DNA of 7,011 bases, from the NCBI GenBank assembly GCA_025997795.1, contig BNVB01000098.1, forward strand, positions 1 to 7,011, in the 5' to 3' direction. The notes under the pieces are model-generated. The model was not told the DNA's origin and ran no database searches. It worked only from the letters and a program-made list of their open reading frames with translations. The position numbers and the translations under genes were made by a program. The DNA is from Spirochaetia bacterium. Lineage in GTDB: Bacteria > Spirochaetota > Spirochaetia > Treponematales > Breznakiellaceae. Of the stretch, positions 1-4,835 are shown piece after piece. Position 1 is the first letter of the stretch; the number at the start of each line of letters is the position of its first letter.

Positions 1-356
1 ATATCACACTTGGCTTCAAAAACATTTTCCAGCCCCTGGGTAAGGAAACGGGAAAGGAGCGGATCGAGCATGACGGTAAAAAAGAAAATACCCCCGGCGG
101 CGATAATTCCAAGAACCATGATGGGCAGCAGTTTAACCGGCCCTTTTTTGTTTATCTTGATGGCCTTGGCCAGTACTTTAAGCCGCTTTAGCGCTGTTTC
201 GTCCAGATCTTCTTTTACGGTGTAGATCCCTTTTTCAAGGTTAAAGCAGGAACGGAGAAAAACCTGATCTTCGGGCTGTTCCAGTTTTTTTACAAAGTAG
301 TTAAGCCGTTTTTCCTGGAGGGGTTTGTTAAACATCCCTGGTACCTTTTTTGACAT
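1..356 (-). CDS. TIGR03545-like membrane protein, N-terminal part (runs off left edge)
   Basis: The reading frame is open from an ATG at 356 down to base 1, giving 118 residues of a longer protein whose C-terminus lies outside the window. Residues 1-75 are charged and probably cytoplasmic. Residues 76-97 form one clear transmembrane helix (LLPIMVLGIIAAGGIFFFTV), followed by a short stretch, DPLLSRFLTQGLENVFEAKCD, that looks like the start of an outer (periplasmic) domain. The start is well supported: AGGGGA at 362-367 lies 5 bases upstream and overlaps the stop codon of the preceding gene, so the two are probably translated together. From memory, proteins of this layout placed next to a TIGR03546 protein belong to TIGR03545, a family of unknown function confined to bacteria with outer membranes. 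Function is unknown. The family call is inference from context, the helix position and general resemblance; the ORF itself is firm. Confidence 0.75.
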   Translation of the reverse strand, partial: MSKKVPGMFNKPLQEKRLNYFVKKLEQPEDQVFLRSCFNLEKGIYTVKEDLDETALKRLKVLAKAIKINKKGPVKLLPIMVLGIIAAGGIFFFTVMLDPLLSRFLTQGLENVFEAKCD

Positions 357-370
357 CAGTTTCCCCTTAA
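357..370 (-). promoter_or_regulatory. Ribosome binding site of the TIGR03545-like gene, overlapping the upstream stop
   Basis: On the minus strand AGGGGA (367 to 362) lies 5 bases before the ATG at 356, and its first base is the last base of the TAA (369-367) that ends the upstream gene. The site fixes the start and suggests translational coupling. Confidence 0.7.
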
Positions 371-903
371 CCTAAAAAGTCGGCTTTATCGTGAATTATT
401 TGGACAGCCTTTACAAGGTTATTGATGAACGGCGCTTTATTGATGTTTTGAACCAGTTTGCTGTTCCTTATCTTGGGGGCCAGGTTTTTCCGGTAGGAGG
501 GAATAAGGGAACGAACAAGAATGTACATGGGAATCCACAAAACCACACCCGCGGTAATGCCCCCCGCTACCAAGGTATTGTTAAATCTGCTAAAGGGCAC
601 AAAGGGCATATTGTAAAGGATTGTATAGAAGGGAACAAGGCTTTCCACATGGAGCACTTCCCAGCCCAAAGCATCGGTTAAGGGCCAGATGGCAAAAAAC
701 AAAACCTTGATGATCGCCATAACCAGTAGCTTGCTGCCGTGGTGGTGTCTAAAACAGAAGGAAATAAGGAAAAAAAGTATCCAGAAGAAATTTCCCGCCG
801 GAATAAGACCGAAGATAAGCCCCCAGGCAAAACCTGCGGCTATTTGACCGCGTTTCAGATTACCGTTGAGGGCGGCAATAAAACTTGCTATGCCTCTAAT
901 CAT
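367..903 (-). CDS. TIGR03546-like integral membrane protein of unknown function
   Basis: This 178-residue protein is strongly hydrophobic, with about four membrane segments near residues 22-50, 57-75, 86-104 and 110-134, a triple histidine at 53-55 and a basic, soluble C-terminal tail from about 136. The stretch RFNNTLVAGG (106-115) resembles a conserved part of TIGR03546, a family related to DUF2062-type membrane proteins and usually encoded beside a TIGR03545 gene, as here. No catalytic motif is visible and no substrate can be named. Its ATG lies 13 bases after the phosphatase stop and 10 bases before the next gene, so the three are probably one leftward operon. No Shine-Dalgarno sequence precedes the ATG; instead a TATACT hexamer ends 7 bases upstream, which could serve a short or absent leader. 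The ORF is firm; the family name is by recognition. Confidence 0.8.
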   Translation of the reverse strand: MIRGIASFIAALNGNLKRGQIAAGFAWGLIFGLIPAGNFFWILFFLISFCFRHHHGSKLLVMAIIKVLFFAIWPLTDALGWEVLHVESLVPFYTILYNMPFVPFSRFNNTLVAGGITAGVVLWIPMYILVRSLIPSYRKNLAPKIRNSKLVQNINKAPFINNLVKAVQIIHDKADFLG

Positions 904-910
904 GGTTTAG

Positions 911-940
911 AGTATATTACTCCGTATACAGTTTACGCAA
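911..940 (-). promoter_or_regulatory. Candidate promoter for the TIGR03546-like gene
   Basis: On the minus strand TTGCGT (940-935) and TATACT (916-911) are separated by 18 bases. The -10-like box abuts the phosphatase stop codon and ends 7 bases before the ATG at 903, so a transcript from here would have almost no leader. The -35 match is weak (3 of 6), and the gene could equally be read through from the phosphatase. Confidence 0.35.
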
Positions 941-1717
941 GTGCCCTCTATCCGCTCCCAAGTCTTTGGTTATGTATTTGTCCAGACCGCCCATGGCTTC
1001 GATGGCTTTAAAGGCCTCCGCCAGGTAATCTTCCCGGACAGTCATGTAAGGAACTATTTGCGGCTTGGTTTTGATGTACGGTTCGCTGTACTGCCGCAGC
1101 AATTCCGCAGAAATCATATAATCTGCTATTATGGTTTCCTGGCTTGCCCCCAGAGCATAGAGCAGCAGCGCCGCCGCCATTCCGGTGCGGTCTTTTCCGG
1201 CGGAACAGTGAAAAAGAACCGGCATATTAGCGCTGTCTGCCAAAAGGGCAAAGAATTCCCGGTACCGGGGAATTGCTTCTGCCGTCAGCGCTGTATAAAG
1301 CCGCCGCATTTCTGCCGCCGCTCCCTCTGCATTTGCATTGTAGAGCCATTCGCCTGTATTGGAGGTGGTTCCCATCAGGTTTCCCGCATCAATGGGAAGC
1401 TCCACCAGGCGGGCCCCTCTTAGATTAAATAAAACGCTTTTTTCCTCTGCCGCCCGAAAGTCCACCACCGTTTTAATGTTCCGGCTTTCCAGTATAGTTT
1501 GATCCACCGCTGTCATGCCCGCCGGCCCTTCTGAACGGTAGATAAGTCCCCATTTTACCTGTTTTTGTTTTCCTTCCACGGTAACGGGACAGCCCCCCAA
1601 TTCCCGTACATTCCGGATTCCTTCCATAGGAAGCACTCTGGTTTCCGCTAAAGTTGGAACTCTGGCTTCCGCTAAAGCTGGAATCCTGGTTTCCGCTGTG
1701 GTAAAACTGTCTTCCAT
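917..1717 (-). CDS. Tyrosine/serine protein phosphatase (Y_phosphatase3 type)
   Basis: A 266-residue dual-specificity-like phosphatase. The signature P-loop HCSAGKDRTG (170-179) has the nucleophile Cys171 and the phosphate-binding Arg177 in the CX5R spacing, followed by the helix MAAALLLYALG. NVRELGG (36-42) matches the NxRDLGG opening of the family, and VVDFRAAEE (84-92) matches its DxRxxxE segment. The best-known relatives are Mycobacterium MptpB and Listeria LipA, but the substrate here is not predictable (phosphotyrosine, phosphoserine or phosphoinositide). There is no signal peptide, so it is probably cytoplasmic. The first 31 residues are an 8-residue repeat (AETRIPAL, AEARVPTL, AETRVLPM) outside the family core. 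The ATG at 1717 has no Shine-Dalgarno; the internal Met31 just before the core is the alternative start and also lacks one. The gene is divergent from the DbpA-like gene and first of the leftward set. Confidence 0.9.
   Translation of the reverse strand: MEDSFTTAETRIPALAEARVPTLAETRVLPMEGIRNVRELGGCPVTVEGKQKQVKWGLIYRSEGPAGMTAVDQTILESRNIKTVVDFRAAEEKSVLFNLRGARLVELPIDAGNLMGTTSNTGEWLYNANAEGAAAEMRRLYTALTAEAIPRYREFFALLADSANMPVLFHCSAGKDRTGMAAALLLYALGASQETIIADYMISAELLRQYSEPYIKTKPQIVPYMTVREDYLAEAFKAIEAMGGLDKYITKDLGADRGHLRKLYTE
1636..1707. repeat. Three 24-bp tandem repeats in the phosphatase N-terminus
   Basis: Units are 1636-1659, 1660-1683 and 1684-1707. The first two differ at 2 of 24 positions. The third is alike mainly over its first half. 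In the protein they give the 8-residue units at residues 8-15, 16-23 and 24-31. The period is a multiple of three, so the frame is kept. Confidence 0.85.
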
Positions 1718-1726
1718 ACTGAGGTA

Positions 1727-1755
1727 ATAGTACTAAAAAACCTATCTTGAGTAAA
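1727..1755 (-). promoter_or_regulatory. Candidate promoter for the phosphatase gene
   Basis: On the minus strand TTTACT (1755-1750) and TACTAT (1732-1727) have a 17-base spacer, each matching the sigma-70 consensus at 4 of 6 positions. The -10-like box ends 9 bases before the ATG at 1717, so the predicted transcript begins within a few bases of the start codon. Its -35 shares bases 1750-1752 with the -35 of the opposite promoter. Confidence 0.4.
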
Positions 1756-1775
1756 CCAGAGGGATGTGATTTAAT
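1747..1775 (+). promoter_or_regulatory. Candidate promoter for the DbpA-like gene
   Basis: TTGAGT (1747-1752) and TTTAAT (1770-1775) are separated by exactly 17 bases, matching the sigma-70 consensus at 4 and 5 of 6 positions. The -10 box ends 6 bases before the ATG at 1782, so transcription would begin at or next to the start codon. Confidence 0.5.
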
Positions 1776-1781
1776 AAAGAC

Positions 1782-2420
1782 ATGAATGAAGAAGGCATCA
1801 GAAAACGTATCCGTACCCTTTTGGAAGAAATTCATGAGGAGGCAGATCCGGTCATTTTAAACCGCTGCCGCTCCATATTCCGGCAGGAAGTTTCCTTTTT
1901 TCACCGTTCCTACATGGCCGCCTATCTTTTACTTTTGGCCGAGGAAGGAAAAGCCGCCGTTGTTTCGTCCCCAGCCAGCCGGAACGAAACCGGCAAAGGC
2001 AGGGATCGTTCCGGCCGCAGGGATCGTAACCGGGAAGGAAGCAGAGACCGCAGCGGAGGCCGGGACAAAAACCGCGGAAGGGAACGTCCTGCCGAAGCGG
2101 TTCCGGTATTAAGCGAAGATGAATCGGTCAAACTCTTTATCAGCGCAGGCCGTAACCGCAAAGTTTTTGCCCGGGAAATCCTGGCCCTGGTAAATGCCAA
2201 AGCAAAAGTTGCCCGGGACGATATCGGAACAATCCGTATTTTGGATAACTATTCCTTTATTCAGGTTCGTACCGCCGCAGCGGAAGCGGTAATAGCAGCC
2301 CTCCATGGTCAGAGCTTCCGGGGCAGAATTCTTACGGTAAACTATGCCCGCCGCCGTGAAGAAGATGAAGAATCCGGTCTTTCTCCATCTGACATAGAAA
2401 GCGGTGACACGGAAGATTAA
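1782..2420 (+). CDS. Orphan DbpA-type RNA-binding domain protein with RD/RG-rich linker
   Basis: A 212-residue protein in three parts. Residues 1-58 look helical (RKRIRTLLEEI, YMAAYLLLLAEE). Residues 67-102 are a very basic, probably disordered linker built of RDR/GGRD/NRGR motifs (15 Arg or Lys in 36). Residues 116-190 match the RNA-binding domain found at the C-terminus of DbpA-family DEAD-box helicases: KLFISAGR, then DDIGTIRILDNYSFIQV, then GQSFRGRILTVNYA. The tail (191-212) is acidic. In E. coli DbpA this domain binds hairpin 92 of 23S rRNA. Here no helicase core is present, so the protein may act alone in ribosome assembly or RNA binding, or bring RNA to a separate helicase; that is inference. 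The ATG at 1782 is the likely start because an in-frame stop lies at 1767-1769. No Shine-Dalgarno is visible. The stop overlaps the next ATG (TAATG). Confidence 0.85.
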   Translation: MNEEGIRKRIRTLLEEIHEEADPVILNRCRSIFRQEVSFFHRSYMAAYLLLLAEEGKAAVVSSPASRNETGKGRDRSGRRDRNREGSRDRSGGRDKNRGRERPAEAVPVLSEDESVKLFISAGRNRKVFAREILALVNAKAKVARDDIGTIRILDNYSFIQVRTAAAEAVIAALHGQSFRGRILTVNYARRREEDEESGLSPSDIESGDTED

Positions 2421-2422
2421 TG
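2411..2422 (+). promoter_or_regulatory. Ribosome binding site and TAATG stop-start overlap
   Basis: GGAAG (2411-2415) lies 4 bases before the overlap. The TAA of the RNA-binding protein (2418-2420) shares its last A with the ATG of the hydrolase (2420-2422), which points to translational coupling. Confidence 0.65.
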
Positions 2423-3064
2423 GTTCCTATACGCATACCCGTTGGTGAATTACAGACCAACTGCTGGATCATCCCCTTGACGGAGGAAATGGAGGAACCG
2501 GGTACCTGTATCCTGGTTGATCCCGGCGATGAAGGCGGGCGGATACTGGCCCAGTTAACCAAACTAAAACTCCAGCCCCGCTGCATTGTGTTAACCCACG
2601 GTCACTTTGACCATGTTGCCGCCCTGCCGGAATTAGCAGCGGCCTTTCCCCATGTTACGATTGCCATACATACTACAGAGCAGGCAAAGCTGGGCCCCGG
2701 TTCGCTGGAACTGCACCGCCGGGACTTTGCCGCCGTGGACGCGCTTTCCTATGTGGATGCCCGCTGGAAACCACTGCCTGCGGCATCGCTTTTTCTTAAC
2801 GAAGGCGATTCATTGGAACCTTTTACCGTCCTGCATCTTCCCGGCCACAGCCCCGGTTCTATCGGCCTTTACCAGCAAACAGAAAAAATCCTTATAAGCG
2901 GCGACACGCTCTTTTTTGCCGGAGTGGGCCGTACCGATCTTGCCGGGGGAGACGAGCAGCAGCTTAACCACAGTTTGGCGCGGCTTTTTACCCTGGATGG
3001 GGACACGGCGGTGTATCCTGGCCATGGCCCGGCGACAACCATAAGACGGGAAAGAGCCCGCTAA
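2420..3064 (+). CDS. MBL-fold metallohydrolase (glyoxalase II / YcbL-like)
   Basis: A 214-residue cytoplasmic metallo-beta-lactamase-fold hydrolase. The metal ligands are all visible: THGHFDH (His60, His62, Asp64, His65), His143 in LPGHSPGS, Asp162 in ISGDTLF and His202 in YPGHGP. The compact length and the GDTLFFAGVGRTDL segment place it with the YcbL-type, glyoxalase II-like enzymes that hydrolyse thioesters such as S-lactoylglutathione. Spirochaetes may use other thiols, so the substrate is uncertain. The N-terminus (PVGELQTNCWII) is the normal family opening, supporting the start. The C-terminus stops at ATTIRRERAR; many relatives continue a few residues to an NPF-like ending, so it may be slightly trimmed, but the active site is intact. 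It is translationally coupled to the RNA-binding protein, and the functional link is not clear. Confidence 0.9.
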   Translation: MVPIRIPVGELQTNCWIIPLTEEMEEPGTCILVDPGDEGGRILAQLTKLKLQPRCIVLTHGHFDHVAALPELAAAFPHVTIAIHTTEQAKLGPGSLELHRRDFAAVDALSYVDARWKPLPAASLFLNEGDSLEPFTVLHLPGHSPGSIGLYQQTEKILISGDTLFFAGVGRTDLAGGDEQQLNHSLARLFTLDGDTAVYPGHGPATTIRRERAR

Positions 3065-3067
3065 AAA

Positions 3068-3099
3068 GTTTTATCCCCGCTGTGTTTTATCCCCGCTGT
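3068..3099. repeat. Exact 16-bp tandem direct repeat after the hydrolase gene
   Basis: GTTTTATCCCCGCTGT occurs twice without a break, at 3068-3083 and 3084-3099, starting 4 bases after the hydrolase stop. It has no internal dyad, so it is not a hairpin terminator. It lies just upstream of the candidate promoter of the HAD gene. Confidence 0.9.
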
Positions 3100-3127
3100 G
3101 GACGAAATGATATATCCGGCTTATACT
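3099..3127 (+). promoter_or_regulatory. Candidate promoter for the HAD phosphatase gene
   Basis: TGGACG (3099-3104) and TATACT (3122-3127) have a 17-base spacer, with 4 and 5 of 6 matches to the sigma-70 consensus. The -10 box ends 7 bases before the ATG at 3135. The -35-like box begins in the last base of the 16-bp repeat. Confidence 0.45.
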
Positions 3128-3134
3128 GTAACGT

Positions 3135-3920
3135 ATGAAAGATATGGAACTTATTCGATCCAAAGAAGCCTTTATTATTGACATGGATGGGGTTATCTAT
3201 CACGGTAACCAGCTTCTTAAGGGAGCGCTGGAATTTGTCCAGTGGATGGAAAACAACAGCAAATCCTTTCTTTTTTTAACCAATTCCAGCGAACGATCCC
3301 CTGTGGAACTTTCCCAAAAACTTGCCCGGCTGGGGATAGAGGTATACCCGGAACATTTTTATACCAGCGCCCTGGCCACCGCCAGTTTCCTGGCCACCCA
3401 GCATCCTGGCGGTTCGGTGTATGTGATAGGCGAACCGGGACTGATCCAGGCCCTCTATGACCAGGGCTTTACCATGAACAATGTAAACCCCGATTATGTG
3501 GTAGTAGGCGAAGGCCGCGGTTACAGCCTGGAAGCGCTGGAACGGGCGGTAAAACTGGTAGAAGCGGGCGCCCGGCTTATCGGTACCAACCCGGACATGA
3601 ACGGCCCCATCGAAGGGGGCGTGATTGTCCCCGCCTGCGGAGCGCTGGTTTCTCCCATCGAGCTGGCCACGGGGAAAAAAGCTTACTTTGTTGGAAAACC
3701 CAACCCCTTGATGATGCGCCACGGCCTTAGGCGGCTTAACGCCAAACGGGAAGAAACCGCCATCATCGGGGACCGCATGGATACGGATATCCAGGCGGGA
3801 GTAGAATCGGAAATTGAAACGATACTGGTCCTTTCGGGAGTAACCAAAGCGGAAGAAATTGCCCGTTATCCCTACCAGCCGCGGCATGTGCTGGAAGGCG
3901 TTTTTGAGATACCGGCATAG
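3135..3920 (+). CDS. NagD-like HAD-IIA family phosphatase
   Basis: A 261-residue HAD-superfamily hydrolase with every catalytic motif: motif I DMDGV (nucleophile Asp16, acid/base Asp18), motif II LTNSS (Thr49), motif III GKPNP (Lys188) and motif IV GDRMDTD (Asp213, Asp218). The large cap between motifs II and III and the sequence NPDMNGPIEGG (152-162) are typical of subclass IIA (NagD, AraL, PNPase/phosphoglycolate phosphatase). E. coli NagD prefers nucleoside monophosphates such as UMP, but the substrate of this protein cannot be read from sequence. It is cytoplasmic, with no signal peptide. The ATG at 3135 and a second in-frame ATG at 3144 are both possible starts, and neither has a Shine-Dalgarno sequence. 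It follows the hydrolase by 70 bases and appears to have its own promoter. It precedes the phosphate-uptake genes by 110 bases, and any functional tie to them is speculative. Confidence 0.9.
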   Translation: MKDMELIRSKEAFIIDMDGVIYHGNQLLKGALEFVQWMENNSKSFLFLTNSSERSPVELSQKLARLGIEVYPEHFYTSALATASFLATQHPGGSVYVIGEPGLIQALYDQGFTMNNVNPDYVVVGEGRGYSLEALERAVKLVEAGARLIGTNPDMNGPIEGGVIVPACGALVSPIELATGKKAYFVGKPNPLMMRHGLRRLNAKREETAIIGDRMDTDIQAGVESEIETILVLSGVTKAEEIARYPYQPRHVLEGVFEIPA

Positions 3921-3948
3921 GGTTTTGATATTCTTGGGTTTTGTCACT

Positions 3949-3987
3949 TTAACCGTTTTCTAACAATTCTTTTATTATTCCCTAACA
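3949..3987 (+). promoter_or_regulatory. Candidate Pho box: four repeats with 11-bp period upstream of pstS
   Basis: TTAACC (3949), CTAACA (3960), TTTATT (3971) and CTAACA (3982) are spaced exactly 11 bases apart. Each matches the B. subtilis PhoP box TT[ACT]A[CT]A at 5 of 6 positions, and tandem 11-bp-spaced repeats are the known layout of PhoB and PhoP sites. The last repeat ends 9 bases before a -10-like GATAAT. The placement before pstS is what a phosphate-starvation operator would predict. No response regulator gene is visible in the window. Confidence 0.5.
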
Positions 3988-3996
3988 AAAGAACAT

Positions 3997-4002
3997 GATA
4001 AT
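3997..4002 (+). promoter_or_regulatory. Candidate -10 element of the pst operon
   Basis: GATAAT matches TATAAT at 5 of 6 positions. No -35 hexamer lies 17 bases upstream; the position is taken by the repeat array, as in activator-dependent Pho promoters. Transcription would begin near 4009, leaving a leader of about 20 bases that holds the pstS ribosome binding site. Confidence 0.4.
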
Positions 4003-4019
4003 TATGGCAGCTTAATTTT

Positions 4020-4033
4020 AGGAGTTGCACATG
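4020..4033 (+). promoter_or_regulatory. Ribosome binding site deciding the pstS start
   Basis: AGGAG (4020-4024) is 6 bases before the ATG at 4031. A TTG two codons upstream (4025) is in frame but directly abuts the AGGAG, so it cannot be the start. Confidence 0.85.
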
Positions 4034-4816
4034 AAAAAGTTTTTTGTTGTCCTTCTTGCGGGGATTACCCTCTCTGCTTTTGCCCAACAAAACTATACCA
4101 TTGAAGTGGGTGGTTCTACATCGGTAACACCGCTTATGGAACAATTTACTGCGGCCTATGCCAAGGTAAAATCAAACATCAAAGTAAACATTAACCCAAC
4201 CGGTTCCGGCGACGGGATCAAAAACGCCGGGGCGTTGTACCAAATCGGCATGACCAGCCGGGAACTTACCCCTGCGGAAAAAGGCCAGGGACTTAAGGAA
4301 CAGATTATCGCCATTGACGGTATCGCAATCATCGTTCACCGGAACAATCCCGTGACGAATCTCTCGGTGGAACAGATTAGGGATATCTACAGCGGCGCCA
4401 TTACCGACTGGAGTCAGGTTTCCGGCGGTAAAAAAACCGGGAAGATTGCCGTAGTAAGCCGGGAAGCCGGATCCGGCACACGTGGGGCCTTTGAAGAACT
4501 GGTTGGACTTAAAGCGCTGGTCGCCGGGGCCAACGAATCCACCAGTACCGGGGCCATCAAAGCGGGCATAGCCGGAAACCCCGATGCCATCGGGTATATT
4601 TCGCTGGGTTCCCTGGACCGGACCATTAGAGCGGTCTCGGTGGGCGGCGTGGCGGCGAGTACCGCCAATGTGGTTAAGGGGACCTACAAGATCGCCCGGC
4701 CCTTTATCGTCCTCTACAAGGACAACGCCCATGCGGAATCCAAAGCATTCCTCGCCTGGATGCTGGGCCGCGAAGCCCAGGCTATCGTCAAGACCAGCTG
4801 GATTCCAGTAAAATAA
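4031..4816 (+). CDS. pstS: Phosphate ABC transporter, periplasmic phosphate-binding protein
   Basis: A 261-residue phosphate-binding protein that delivers phosphate to the PstCA channel. Residues 1-18 (MKKFFVVLLAGITLSAFA) are a signal peptide with an AFA cleavage site. There is no lipobox cysteine, so it should be a soluble periplasmic protein and not a lipoprotein. Family marks are GSTSVTPLMEQF (28-39), TGSGDGIK (57-64), SREAGSGTRGAFE (143-155, with the Ser, Gly and Arg that grip phosphate in relatives) and AIGYISLGSL (187-196). The length fits the short PstS class. It opens the operon: pstC follows after 19 bases with no terminator in between. A Pho-box-like repeat array and a -10 element lie just upstream, so induction by phosphate starvation is likely. 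Related binding proteins for tungstate or other oxyanions are less probable because the neighbours are pstC and pstA. Confidence 0.93.
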   Translation: MKKFFVVLLAGITLSAFAQQNYTIEVGGSTSVTPLMEQFTAAYAKVKSNIKVNINPTGSGDGIKNAGALYQIGMTSRELTPAEKGQGLKEQIIAIDGIAIIVHRNNPVTNLSVEQIRDIYSGAITDWSQVSGGKKTGKIAVVSREAGSGTRGAFEELVGLKALVAGANESTSTGAIKAGIAGNPDAIGYISLGSLDRTIRAVSVGGVAASTANVVKGTYKIARPFIVLYKDNAHAESKAFLAWMLGREAQAIVKTSWIPVK

Positions 4817-4835
4817 CGGAAGTTCACGGGGCAGT

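Noticed and set aside
1473..1835. 120-codon minus-strand frame crossing the divergent promoter region
   Set aside because: It overlaps the phosphatase in another frame, and its product is a Ser/Gln-rich readout of the 24-bp repeat with no domain.
3276..3947. Long antisense open frame (223 codons) opposite the HAD gene
   Set aside because: The sense strand carries all four HAD motifs over the same bases, while the antisense product is low in structure and has no family signature.
3921..3948. Possible terminator after the HAD gene
   Set aside because: The region has T-rich runs but no stem of useful length, so a factor-independent terminator cannot be supported.
4025..4030. Earlier TTG start for pstS, adding two residues
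   Set aside because: The TTG immediately follows the AGGAG, leaving no spacer; the ATG at 4031 has a 6-base spacer and gives a normal signal peptide.
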